This document shows positions 24,060 to 33,850 of a stretch of DNA of 64,000 bases, one piece after another. The translations under genes and the position numbers were made by a program. The DNA is from Kuschelorhynchus macadamiae (Eukaryota > Arthropoda > Insecta > Coleoptera > Curculionidae), in contig JAUTXW010002390.1 in NCBI GenBank assembly GCA_030620095.1, positions 373,538-437,537 on the forward strand. The letters run 5' to 3'. Numbering within the stretch: position 1 is the stretch's first letter; every line of letters starts with the position of its first letter. The notes beneath the pieces were generated by a model. That model ran no database searches. It was not told the DNA's origin and saw only the letters and a list, made by a program, of their open reading frames with translations.

Positions 24060-24247
24060 TGTTTTGAATATACACAACTTTTGTTTGCTTTGGGAAAACG
24101 CTGAAAAATGGGGAGAAATTAAACACACGTCTACCCATACACACTCTCTATTTTTCTCTCTTTCCAACTCGCTCTTGCCAATGGGGGGGGCGGGCAATGT
24201 AGCAAAGGAATGATTATTAAGTGGAGGTTTACAATAAATATTTAACA
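24060..24247 (-). repeat. BEL/Pao 3' LTR (188 bp)
   Basis: Appears identical by eye over its full 188 bp to 29954-30141. On the coding (minus) strand it starts TGTTAAATATT and ends TTCAAAACA, the usual TG...CA borders. A polypurine tract (minus strand AGGTGGGGGGCA, 24248-24259) abuts it, as expected for plus-strand priming. Confidence 0.95.
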
Positions 24248-24341
24248 TGCCCCCCACCTTGACAAGGTTAACCTTTCAACAAATTCATAAAATATTGAAA
24301 CAAATACATTTAAAAACTTAAACATGTACACAATTAATGTT

Positions 24342-27300
24342 TTACACAATCTTAGTGGTGTTCTTGCTACTCTGTTCCCAGGGGGAGAGGACACAGTTGG
24401 CAAAGGAGCGCTTGACAGTCCCACGCATGGTTTTGACACTGGCAACTCGAGCAATACCATCTGGACCCTTGTGCACTGCTTCAATTCTTCCCAGAGGCCA
24501 TTGCAATGGCATGGAATTGTCATCCTTAATAAGGACCATAGCTCCTGGATTTAACACTTGACGATTCGAGGAACTGTTCCATTTTTGACGTACTTGTAGT
24601 TCTGATATATATTCCATGGACCATCTAGTCCAAAAGTGTTGCTTCAACTTTTGTATTTTCTTGAAATATGACAAACCCGGTTCCCTCTCTTCTCGCAAAT
24701 CCTTCTCCGGAAGTGACGTTAAAGGTCTCCCAATCAAAAAGTGGGCTGGGGTAAGGGGGGAGAGGTCACTAGGATCGGAGGATAAAGGAGTAATTGGCCT
24801 CGAGTTTAAGGCTGCCTCTATCCCAGTAAGGACGGTGTATAACTCTTCAAAAGTTAAACAAGCATTGGCTAACACTCTCTTTAAATGGGCTTTACAACAT
24901 TTTACGCCTGCCTCCCAAAGCCCCCCAAAATGAGGAGAAAAGGCTGGAATAAACTTCCAGTTGATACCTTGATTGCTAATGGATTGACTTAATTTATTAT
25001 AATTTTGTTTGAGAAAAAGACCGATAGCTTCTAATTCATTTTTCGCTCCTACAAAGTTAGTTCCATTATCTGAGAACACATTTACTGGTTTGCCTCTACG
25101 ATTGATAAACCTATTGAAAGTTGCAATAAATGCTTCCTTTGTTAGTTCGCTCACAAGTTCTAAATGGATCGCCCTAGTAATAAAGCAAATAAACAGAGCT
25201 ACATAGCACTTTACCTTAGTACTACCTCGACCCTTTTTGTTTCTGACCAACAAAGGACCGGCATAGTCAACCCCAGTTGTTGAGAAGGGAGGTGCTGGTT
25301 TAACTCTGTCGCTGGGAAGTAATCCCATTATTGGATTTTTTATCACGGGTTTCACCTTAAAACACCTTACACAGTCATGCACAACCTTTCTTGATAAATT
25401 TCTGCCCCCAATAGGCCAGTACCTTTCTCTAATTGATGCAAGTAGAAGTTGAGGTCCCGCATGTAGAAGACGCTTATGCTCATAATGAAATAATAGGTTT
25501 GTATAATAATGTTTGCTTAAAAGAACAACAGGATGTTTTTTATCATATCCATACTCTGAGAGAGACAATCTTCCCCCAACTCTAAGAACCCCTTCCTTGT
25601 CTAGAAAAGGATTTAATCTTATCAAAGGACCCCTATTTAAAGATTTCTGTTTCGACAGAATTTGTATTTCTTCTGGGAACATCTCCTTCTGCACTAACTT
25701 AATTAAAATTTCTTCCGTATGTTGTAGTTCTAAAGCTGACAGGAACTCATCAGTAGCTCTCACCCTTGTACGACATGAATTTATAAACCGAATACAATAT
25801 GCACAAACACGAATCATTTTTTGAAATGAGGAAAATTTTGCAAACGACAAAAACTCCTCCCTTTCGACTTTAAGCACGTTCTGGTATTTCTTGACCTCAG
25901 GAATACATGTTTCACGATTAAATGTAGAATCAGGCCACTCTTCTTTGGGTTTAGAAAGCCAAGGAGGTCCCGACCACCAAACCTTGCAATCCACCAACTT
26001 GCCTGGGTTCACACCTCTTGACAGGAAGTCTGCGGGATTGTCTTTAGTGCTGATATGGTTCCAATCCCCAGGATGAGACAAAGATTGTATTTGCGCAACA
26101 CGATTTCCTACAAAGGTGTGCAAAATATTAGGTTGAGTTTGAATCCAATTCAGACACACAGTCGAGTCACTCCAATACACAAAAGAGTCAATTTTTAGAG
26201 ACAATGAGGTTTTCACCTTATCAACCAGGTTAGCCAACACTAATGCAGCACAAAGTTCTAACCTTGGTACAGTAATTGTCTTTAAAGGTGCTACCTTTGT
26301 TTTTGAACACAGTAACCTCACACATACTTCCCCAGATTCACTCACTGATCGAAGATACACACATGCACCATAGGCTACTACAGATGCATCAGCAAATCCA
26401 TGAAGTGACACCTTAACTGGCTTGCACACTAATACATGTCTGGGAATTTCTAATTTATTTAACATCCCAAGATCTGCTCTAAAGGTTCTCCATTTGCTGT
26501 CCAAATCACTTGGAAGACTTTCATCCCATGACAACTTACACAACCATATCCGCTGCATGATAATTTTTGATAGTATTACAGAAGCACCCAATAAACCTAA
26601 AGGATCAAATATCCTTGATATCCCAGATAAAACAGTTCTTTTTGTTACTGGACCCTCATCATCAATTTCGGCAATGCTATACATCAATACATCTTTTTCT
26701 CCTGACCAATACAGTCCTAAAGTTTTTGTTTTATCCTTTTCATTGAAAACCAACACAGACTTGGAATATGTTGACCTCAAATGATTTAAAACCTTAGAAT
26801 TGTTCGAAGTCCACTTTTGAAGCTCAAAGCATGCAGTCCTTAAAATATCAATAATGCTGTCACACATTTTTTTTGTAGCCTCCACCGAGTCCGACCCTGT
26901 TATGAGATCGTCCATGTAAAAATCTCTACTGATAACTCTGGATATTTCTGGCTGACTATTTTTAAACTCGTGAGCCAATTGCTGAAGACATTTCACAGCA
27001 AGATAGGGTGCTGATGCAGTCCCATATGTCACAGTAGTCAACTCATATGTTTCTAATTTTTGTGTAGGATCTTCTCTCCACAAAATCCTTTGAAGGCTCC
27101 ACTGGGCTGGATCCACCTGTATCTGTCTAAACATTTTAACAATGTCTGCACACACCACAATATTGTGTTGCCTAAATCTCAGTACAACAGAAAACAAGTC
27201 ATCCTGCAAGGTCGGTCCCACAAACTGAAGATCATTTAAGGACACTCCAGAATCAGACTGAGCTGATCCATCAAACACCACTCTTAATTTTGTGGTAGGA

Positions 27301-29144
27301 CTTTTTTCATTTATCACACCATGGTGTGGGAAATAAAATGTTTGACGAGAAGACTCTTGCACATTCATATCATCTCTCTCACTCACCTTTCTCATATGGG
27401 ATAAGGATAAGTATTCTCGCATAAACTGAAAATACCCTTGACGCAATTTTAAATTACCCTGTAGTTTTCTCTCCAAAGATTTAAATCTATTCATAGCTTG
27501 TTGCTTAGAATCACCTAGTAATGACACAGACTCCTTGAAAGGGATCTGCACCACAAACCGTCCATCACTATCCCTCTTTGTTGTATCACAAAACATTTTC
27601 TCACAAGTCTTTTCTTCTATTGAGAGCAATTTATCTTCATTGCCCTTTTCCTCAATTTTCCAAAAATCGGTAAGCTGGTTATGTAATTCAAGGTTAGAAA
27701 TAAGATTACACTGATAAGATAAACACTCTTTGTCATTCACTCCTATCTCACCACCTATAACCCATCCAAATTTAGTTTTTTGTAGAGTGGGTAAACCATC
27801 TCCTAAACACACCTGACCTATACACAATAGATTTAAATAGACACCAGCTCCTAATAAAAGGTCTATGTCACTTGGCTTATAATAACTGGGATCAGCTAGA
27901 CGAATATGCCTAGGAATTTTTATATTTGAAATATTTATATTGACTGCAGGATAGTTTCCACTTATTTTTGGTATTACAACACAAGAAATCTCACTCTCAA
28001 ATTGATTCAGCAAGGATTGCAATTTTATCTGACACCGGTAATTTAAATTAGTCATTTTCTCACCAACCCCTGTAACTAAGGTAGGCCATTCAGATTTTTT
28101 CAAATTTAACCTCGTAGCACAAGCTTCGCTTAAAAGGTTAATTTGACTCCCTGAGTCTAACACTGCTCTGCAGACTCTTGGGGCTCCCTCAGAGTCAGAC
28201 ACTAACACTAAAGCTGTTTGTAACAACACCTGACTATTGATTGCTTGCAAGGACATTACACTCTCAACATTCTCTGCATTATTAGACTTAGAATTGTTAT
28301 TAGTATTTTCCCACTCTGAATCATGAGGATGGCTCTCACTTGATTTATTGAAACGTTTATTATAATGTAAAAGTGTATTATGTTTAAGACCACATTTCCT
28401 ACACACTTGACCTCGACAGTCCTTTAAAGCATGACCTTGTCTTAAACAATTAAAACATAATCTTAACCTTTTTACTTTTTCTACCCTATCACTGACTGAA
28501 AGTTTTATAAAATGTTCACAGTTTAAAATAAAATGGTTACTCTTGCAATTGCTACACACTGTAGTTAAGTCTTTATTTTCTGTTGATTTGTCAAAGACAG
28601 AAAAAGACCTACTTGAATAACCTTGTTTATGATACCTAGGTGAGGCCTTTGAACACTCTAAAGTTTCTAACAAATCTGCCTTTTGCTTCAAAAAGTTTTT
28701 AAAGTCCTCTAAAGTAAGGATTTTGTTACTATTTACTGAGACAGAATTACTCACTCGCTTTTCTTCCCAATCTCGAGCAGTTTTTTTGTCTAATTTAGTG
28801 GAGAAAAGATATATCAACAGAGTATCCCAAGAGTCAGTTGGCTCATTTAATGAATTTAGTGATTGAATATGCTTAGAAATGGTATCTACCATAGTTCTCA
28901 AACTCCCAGCCGACTCTTCAGATACCACTGGTATTGAAAAAAGGGCCTTTACATGATTCTGTATTAGAATATGAGGATTGTTGTACCTACTGAGCAAGGT
29001 ATTCCAAGCTATTACATAATTGTCACTAGACAGTTCGATACTCCGAATGACTTGAGCAGCACCACCTTCCAACGATGTCTTCAGATAATGGAATTTTTGT
29101 ATATTAGGGATTGACATATTGGAATGTACTAGAGAAATAAACAA
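24342..29144 (-). CDS. gag-pol: BEL/Pao gag-pol polyprotein, main frame (about 1600 codons)
   Basis: Uninterrupted minus-strand frame with, in order (approximate residues): gag capsid-like region (1-180); cysteine knuckles including CFNCLRQGH (about 200-260); aspartic protease with DSGSQ (about 330); reverse transcriptase with VDPAQ, the YGTASAP segment and catalytic YMDD (about 640-800, YMDD about 743); RNase H with FADAS (about 920) and WSDST; integrase with an H-H-C-C zinc motif (about 1235-1260), DYAGP, SDNGTNF and GLWEAG supplying the D-D-E triad (about 1290-1410); and a C-terminal domain of the kind often annotated DUF5641 in Pao elements (about 1490-1590). The length matches complete BEL/Pao pol. 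The first methionine is not the true start: gag begins upstream at about 29614 in another frame. Confidence 0.97.
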   Translation of the reverse strand: MFISLVHSNMSIPNIQKFHYLKTSLEGGAAQVIRSIELSSDNYVIAWNTLLSRYNNPHILIQNHVKALFSIPVVSEESAGSLRTMVDTISKHIQSLNSLNEPTDSWDTLLIYLFSTKLDKKTARDWEEKRVSNSVSVNSNKILTLEDFKNFLKQKADLLETLECSKASPRYHKQGYSSRSFSVFDKSTENKDLTTVCSNCKSNHFILNCEHFIKLSVSDRVEKVKRLRLCFNCLRQGHALKDCRGQVCRKCGLKHNTLLHYNKRFNKSSESHPHDSEWENTNNNSKSNNAENVESVMSLQAINSQVLLQTALVLVSDSEGAPRVCRAVLDSGSQINLLSEACATRLNLKKSEWPTLVTGVGEKMTNLNYRCQIKLQSLLNQFESEISCVVIPKISGNYPAVNINISNIKIPRHIRLADPSYYKPSDIDLLLGAGVYLNLLCIGQVCLGDGLPTLQKTKFGWVIGGEIGVNDKECLSYQCNLISNLELHNQLTDFWKIEEKGNEDKLLSIEEKTCEKMFCDTTKRDSDGRFVVQIPFKESVSLLGDSKQQAMNRFKSLERKLQGNLKLRQGYFQFMREYLSLSHMRKVSERDDMNVQESSRQTFYFPHHGVINEKSPTTKLRVVFDGSAQSDSGVSLNDLQFVGPTLQDDLFSVVLRFRQHNIVVCADIVKMFRQIQVDPAQWSLQRILWREDPTQKLETYELTTVTYGTASAPYLAVKCLQQLAHEFKNSQPEISRVISRDFYMDDLITGSDSVEATKKMCDSIIDILRTACFELQKWTSNNSKVLNHLRSTYSKSVLVFNEKDKTKTLGLYWSGEKDVLMYSIAEIDDEGPVTKRTVLSGISRIFDPLGLLGASVILSKIIMQRIWLCKLSWDESLPSDLDSKWRTFRADLGMLNKLEIPRHVLVCKPVKVSLHGFADASVVAYGACVYLRSVSESGEVCVRLLCSKTKVAPLKTITVPRLELCAALVLANLVDKVKTSLSLKIDSFVYWSDSTVCLNWIQTQPNILHTFVGNRVAQIQSLSHPGDWNHISTKDNPADFLSRGVNPGKLVDCKVWWSGPPWLSKPKEEWPDSTFNRETCIPEVKKYQNVLKVEREEFLSFAKFSSFQKMIRVCAYCIRFINSCRTRVRATDEFLSALELQHTEEILIKLVQKEMFPEEIQILSKQKSLNRGPLIRLNPFLDKEGVLRVGGRLSLSEYGYDKKHPVVLLSKHYYTNLLFHYEHKRLLHAGPQLLLASIRERYWPIGGRNLSRKVVHDCVRCFKVKPVIKNPIMGLLPSDRVKPAPPFSTTGVDYAGPLLVRNKKGRGSTKVKCYVALFICFITRAIHLELVSELTKEAFIATFNRFINRRGKPVNVFSDNGTNFVGAKNELEAIGLFLKQNYNKLSQSISNQGINWKFIPAFSPHFGGLWEAGVKCCKAHLKRVLANACLTFEELYTVLTGIEAALNSRPITPLSSDPSDLSPLTPAHFLIGRPLTSLPEKDLREEREPGLSYFKKIQKLKQHFWTRWSMEYISELQVRQKWNSSSNRQVLNPGAMVLIKDDNSMPLQWPLGRIEAVHKGPDGIARVASVKTMRGTVKRSFANCVLSPWEQSSKNTTKIV

Positions 29145-29204
29145 ATCTCGAAACTCAAGCCAATTTTTATATTCCCCAGAAAACTTCTGTAAATTAATTG
29201 GGGG

Positions 29205-29614
29205 AGCTTAATTCCCTGTACGCTATTAAAATTCTGATTATGAATTGAGACACTAGAAATGGAACCAAGCTCACGTTCTTTTTTACTGTCATAAAATTCT
29301 TTAATTATAGTTTTTACTTGCGAACTCATTTTAAAATAACTATTTTCAAAGTCTGATCTTTCTTTAATTTCTTGATCTATATTATCTGTTAATGTTTCTA
29401 TTTCGGTCTGTGTTTCTTCATACTTCGAAAAAAGAGTTGAAAATTCATCTAAGCGGCTTTCTAATTCTATGATAATTTCACGCTCTAAACTACAAATTTC
29501 TTTTCCTGATATGGATTTTTTAAGATCCTCAACATACTTTTTAAATAGAGTTTGTCGCCCCTTATAACCACCCCTTTGTTTATACAACTTCTTTAGAGTC
29601 TCTTCTTCACTCAT
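29205..29614 (-). CDS. gag: BEL/Pao gag N-terminus, separated from gag-pol by a frameshift
   Basis: The minus-strand frame from the methionine codon at 29612-29614 begins MSEEETLKKLYKQRGGYKGR and continues through a highly charged, probably coiled-coil stretch (about residues 45-110). It is the usual start of BEL/Pao gag (DUF1759-like). The frame drifts out at a run of five identical bases (29200-29204). After it the correct continuation lies in the frame of the long polyprotein, so a single-base slip is the likely cause. It could be a real inactivating mutation, a sequencing error at the homopolymer, or programmed frameshifting; the first two are more likely. The open frame also extends upstream to 29779 with two hydrophobic stretches that I regard as untranslated leader. 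Confidence 0.8.
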
Positions 29615-29936
29615 CCTCACTAGTTTAGAGAAACCCCAAATCAAGAAAAAGGTAGAAGATGCAACAGTTACTAATATATAAGGAACAAACTTACCAGAAT
29701 CCAATAGAATAAAATTAGGAAAAAAGGATACAAGAAGGAATACCCACTTAATCTTGCTTCGATGGATTTCCAACGTCACGGCTTGAGACGCCTCGCTGTC
29801 GCTATGACCGACCGGTCCTACTCGAATGACGCAATCGCCGGCAAAATGAATAGGTTAAGTTAACGGTGTTACTTTGATTTTACAAGTGTTCAATCTTTTT
29901 TGGGCACTACACAACACAATTTTACTGGAATACACA

Positions 29937-29953
29937 TCCTAGTCGAAGGACCA
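29937..29953 (-). promoter_or_regulatory. BEL/Pao primer-binding site, tRNA-Tyr-like
   Basis: Directly inside the 5' LTR the plus strand reads ...TCGAAGGACCA (29943-29953). This equals the 3' end of insect tRNA-Tyr, whose acceptor strand starts CCTTCGA, including the CCA. There is no offset from the LTR. Confidence 0.75.
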
Positions 29954-30141
29954 TGTTTTGAATATACACAACTTTTGTTTGCTTTGGGAAAACGCTGAAA
30001 AATGGGGAGAAATTAAACACACGTCTACCCATACACACTCTCTATTTTTCTCTCTTTCCAACTCGCTCTTGCCAATGGGGGGGGCGGGCAATGTAGCAAA
30101 GGAATGATTATTAAGTGGAGGTTTACAATAAATATTTAACA
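29954..30141 (-). repeat. BEL/Pao 5' LTR (188 bp)
   Basis: Partner of 24060-24247, with no difference seen by eye. On the minus strand this is the upstream LTR. Followed by the TATGT duplication at 30142-30146. Confidence 0.95.
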
Positions 30142-30382
30142 TATGTTACACGGCAAAAAAGAATTGGTTAATCTAGCAACCTTTGACACGCTCAGCTATT
30201 GGTAGGTATCCAATAACAACATAATCATGTTTGTTATTGACATCTGTCAACATTCTCCTCGAGCATTTAGTTATAATGTGAGGAAATAAATTGAGCGATA
30301 ATTAGATAGTATATTGTTTACATTTGTGTTATCTGGATTCATTATATTTCTACGGAGAAACTAAGTTTTGCAAGTTGAAGAA
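30142..30382 (+). promoter_or_regulatory. Transib 5' untranslated region and remainder of the left terminus
   Basis: Holds the second TATGT (30142-30146), the end of the RSS-like spacer and the nonamer-like GCAAAAAAG (30153-30161). About 220 bp of AT-rich leader then precede the predicted ATG. Inverted CCAAT-type elements ('attgg' at 30192 region, 'ccaataac' near 30210) could be promoter elements, but this is only suggestive. Confidence 0.6.
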
Positions 30383-32912
30383 ATGGCCAATATTTTTGAA
30401 GGTAGGAGCTACTTTTTTGACATTGATTCATAATTATTGATCAATTTATACAGGGTGAAATATAAACATAGTTTTTGCGGATAAAAACATTTACTTACCT
30501 AAATTCTCAATTTTATTAACAAATCTAAGTATGAGTATCCCGAGGTACCCCTGTTATTTTTTGATATGTTAAAACTACATTATTTAGCTTTCTTTTGACA
30601 TAATTCTTAATGTTCGCACGGGCGGCCTTGCATCATACTGAAAACATTTTTTTTCAGAAAGTGATTACCGAGTTTCTCGTATGGCTTATTTGGATGTTTG
30701 GTGTTCTCATCCAAAAAATGAAAAAAACAACCGCTTATATCAGTTCCTTTTAGAAGCTTTTAATTTACAAAATATTTCAACGGATATATCAAGTGGTTTA
30801 AAAACCCAAATAAAGTTGTTTTCTTCGAAAATTGAGAAAAAATGAAAGTCGGTTGGCTGCAGAAAAGAAAGGTGAACTTATCAAACTTATATTATTTTTT
30901 TCAACTTTCTCACCTTTCGTTCCGAAATATTGACATTACTATAGCACACTCCCCTCCTAAAAGAAAAAAATCGTTATAATGCAGTGTGTCTAAAAATAAT
31001 CTGCTTCATACATAAAAAAACAAAATATTCGTTTTTTTAGATTTTTAATCAAATATCAAGATTGGTTGGCAAACTATTTTATTTTCAAAAATATAAATGA
31101 AGACAATAATTCTGATGAAAATAATGAACATATTGGTGGCCCAGGGAGACCACAAAAATCATTCGAAAACTGTAGCGAACGGACCAAACGTACCAAGGTG
31201 CGCGATCTCGTTGAATCGAGGTCTTTAGCTGAATTAAAATACGCAGCACAAATTTCTGCACGAGCTAATGGCAGTAGAACTTCAGCAGTCCTCCTAAAAA
31301 CGGCTTCTGAATCCAATAATAAAGCAAAAGAAATTCAAAAACTGATAGAAAAAGCTAAATCATTGCAAACTTATTCTGGCGAAGAAGCACTTGGCTTATA
31401 TATCGACTTAGGATTAACCCATAATAAATATAAAGTATTAAGAAAAAAAGCTTTAGAAAAAGGACACAATTTGTACCCATCGCTATACTGCCTAAGAAAA
31501 ATGAAAAGTGAATGTATTCCTTCAAATAATGTAATTGATGTAGATGAAGTTAGCGCCAGTATTAATTTACAAGCGTTGGCTAATCACACTTTCCAACGTC
31601 TACTAAAAGCAATAGCTTCAACCATTATCGATAAGGTATCTGACGGAAGTACACTATCTCTAATTTGTAAATGGGGTGGAGACGGTAGCTCTGGCCACAG
31701 TACTTATAAACAAAAATTTACCGAAGAGGGTAACACGGACGAATTTTTTTTCGTAATTTCTTTTGTTCCGATTCGTTTATTATCATCGAATGGAGAAGTT
31801 CTGTGGCAAAATAAGCAACCGTCTTCAACCCGTTTATGTCGCCCAATAAAGTTTATTTTCCATAAAGAAACCGAGGAAATGTCAATGCGCGAATTTGATT
31901 TAGTTCGGGATCAAATTAGCAACTTAGAAATATTTGAGATGAGTATGTTCAATAAGATCATTAGAGTTAACTACACTTTTATCTTTACGACGATTGATGG
32001 CAAAATTGCAAATTACTTGGCGTCCCAAAAATCAACGCAGTCTTGCTATATTTGTGGTGCCAAACCCAGTGAAATGAACTCCATGCAGCTTAAAACACCT
32101 AAGACCGAAGTTTACCAGTATGGTTTATCCACTTTACATGCATGGATAAAAGCGCTTGAATGTTTTTTGCATATATCATATAGATTAGAAGTAAAAAAAT
32201 GGGCTATCCGGAATGAAAACGACAAATTATCTGTTGCAAACAGGAAAAAAAACATTCAAGCGCGATTCAAAGCTGAAATGGGTCTTATAGTGGATAAGCC
32301 CAAACCTGGGTTTGGTACCACAAATGATGGCAATACGGCTAGACGATTTTTCAAACATGCTGCTCAAAGTGCCGAAATAACCGGTATCGAACAGGGTCTT
32401 ATTGAGCGTTTTTATGTTATATTGTGTTGCTTGTCCTCGGGATATGACTTAAATTTAGAATTATTCAATATTTTTTTGTTAGAGACTAAGAAAATGTACA
32501 TAAGTTTATATAATTGGTATTCAATGCCTGTAAGTATTCATAAAATATTGACACATGCAGTAGATGTTATTAGGGAGTGTATTGTGCCAATCGGACAACT
32601 GTCTGAGGAAGCCCAAGAGGCTCGCAATAAAGATTGCAGACGTTTTCGATTGGCACATACACGAAAAACATCTAGATTAAATACAAATACAGACCTTTTA
32701 ATATGCTACTCATTACTTCTGACCCTTTGATTGGTTCGTACCGTGAAGAACCTATTGCGAGTTTAAGAACGTTCCCTGAAAATGTATTGCCCTTTTTAGT
32801 AAGACTCCAAGAACGCGGTACGTCACCAATCAGAGAGTCAGAAGTAAATGAAAATTCTTTTGAACCAGACAGCTCTGAAAGCTCAATCGAGGGAAGTGTT
32901 GACGATTTTTAA
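30383..32912 (+). pseudogene. Transib transposase (RAG1-like DDE recombinase), three exons, two lesions
   Basis: Predicted exons are 30383-30401, 30658-30871 and 31041-32912, with GT/AG borders and consistent phases, giving about 701 residues, the usual Transib size. Exon 3 has GGDGSSGHSTYKQ (first Asp, codon 31681-31683), TTIDGKIANYL (second Asp, 31996-31998), CYICG (zinc Cys pair), HKILTH (zinc His pair) and LSEEAQEARNKDCRRFRLAH (catalytic Glu at 32617-32619). Aspartate, aspartate and glutamate thus occur in RAG1 order, with the same C2-H2 zinc layout and the Glu-x-x-x-Asn-Lys-x-x-Arg-x-Arg block of RAG1. Lesions: an in-frame TGA at 30843-30845 (the neighbourhood suggests a former Trp) and a one-base loss near 32700, after which the frame continues from 32703 as MLLITSDPLIGSYREEP to a stop at 32912. 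The protein as it stands is broken. Confidence 0.93.
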
Positions 32913-33806
32913 TTTTTTAAATAGGTACCTAGTTATAGATATTTCTGTAGTTTATTCGAATAGTTTATTGTTTTGAACAATAATTGACATTATGAAACTT
33001 TTGTTATGTGTATAAAAACATGTGTATATGTGTATGTTCCAAAATCAGACTGTCATTCTTAAATAGCGTATTCTACATCGAAATTACTAGTTTATCATGT
33101 AAACATAGGTCCGAAAAAGCTTTGTGTTTGAAATACAGGATGTCAAGGATTTTTTTTATTTTATTTTAATAGCTCCCATAATAGGCCATAATAGGTACTA
33201 TCTTCCACAAGATAAAGTCATTACCTATAACATAAAATGTTCACTTTTGTGAAACAACCTCAGATACCGATTCTTGTTCAAAAATCTGGCTTATTATGAG
33301 AGTTATTAAAAACACAAATAAAACAATCCTGTTTATATGACAAACTAGTATTTTTTCGATGAAGGATACCCTATTGAAGTATGACAATGTAATTTCGGGA
33401 CACCCTGTATAGGGTATTTTTGAAAATTATGTATTTTTATTTTTCTGTGTTGTACATTATTGAACACAATAATAATTAAATGTGTTGATAATTTCGTAGA
33501 ATTCAAATTAGAAAACATAAACAGGGTGCACCATAAAAACAGCAATTTTGATTTAGTACAGATTTTTTAGACATCCTGTATAAATGAAAATAATTTTAGG
33601 TTGTGCAGCTTATGTTGCTGTACAACTTTTCTATTTAATTTTTGTATCTATGACTAGCCGTTATTAACATATCAACCGAGCATACACTATTGGGACACCC
33701 TGTATAATCCTATATTCAGTATTTCTTATCAAAATGCTAAATAACCACTTATTAAATACATTATATCTCATATTTAAATAAAAATAATGAATTCAACTTG
33801 TAAAAT
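32913..33806 (+). other. Transib 3' region, non-coding, with mariner-type short inverted ends
   Basis: About 0.9 kb between the transposase stop and the right terminus. It contains an inverted pair TACAGGATGTC (about 33136) / GGACACCCTGTA (about 33399-33410), a second pair ACAGGGTGC (about 33523) / GACATCCTGT (about 33572), and a further GGGACACCCTGTA at 33690. These look like small mariner-type MITEs inserted in the Transib tail. Confidence 0.5.
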
Positions 33807-33845
33807 ATTTTTCGCCGTCTAGCATGTACAGATCGAATCACTGTG
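33807..33845 (-). promoter_or_regulatory. Right Transib terminus: 23-RSS-like
   Basis: Reading inward on the minus strand: CACAGTG (33845-33839), a 23-base spacer starting ATTCGATC (33838-33816), then the nonamer-like GCGAAAAAT (33815-33807). The same architecture as the left end. Confidence 0.88.
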
Positions 33846-33850
33846 CGGCG
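33846..33850. repeat. Transib target-site duplication, right copy (CGGCG)
   Basis: CGGCG directly after the right CACTGTG end; see 24031-24035. Confidence 0.92.

Larger units (their letters stand above)
24060..30141 (-). mobile_element. BEL/Pao LTR retrotransposon, recent insertion
   Basis: A 6.08-kb element with two apparently identical 188-bp LTRs, a 5-bp TATGT duplication, a primer-binding site against the 3' end of tRNA-Tyr, a polypurine tract and a gag-pol with every expected domain. Identical LTRs mean little time has passed since insertion. It lies inside the Transib. One frameshift between the gag start and the long frame is the only clear break I see. Confidence 0.95.
24036..33845 (+). 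mobile_element. Transib DNA transposon (RAG1-type), split by a BEL/Pao element
   Basis: The ends are inverted copies beginning CACAGTGATTCGATC (24036-24050, and reversed at 33831-33845), flanked by the 5-bp duplication CGGCG. The interior carries a RAG1-like transposase (30383-32912). A BEL/Pao retrotransposon with its own TATGT duplication sits 24 bases inside the left end, so the Transib without it is about 3.7 kb. The host sequence on both sides is one Ty3/gypsy polymerase, whose reading frame rejoins across a single CGGCG. The transposase has two inactivating changes, but the termini are clean, so this copy might still move in trans. Confidence 0.95.

Noticed and set aside
24324..26784. 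Plus-strand open frames between 24324 and 26784
   Set aside because: Antisense shadows of the BEL/Pao gag-pol on the minus strand.
29614..29779. Upstream extension of the BEL gag frame with two hydrophobic segments as a membrane protein or signal peptide
   Set aside because: Lies in the leader between primer-binding site and gag, is not expected in BEL/Pao gag, and the methionine at 29614 opens the recognisable gag.
30383..33845. Host-domesticated RAG1-like gene instead of a transposon
   Set aside because: Clean TIRs, a 5-bp CGGCG duplication and insertion into a gypsy polymerase show a transposon copy, and its frame is broken.
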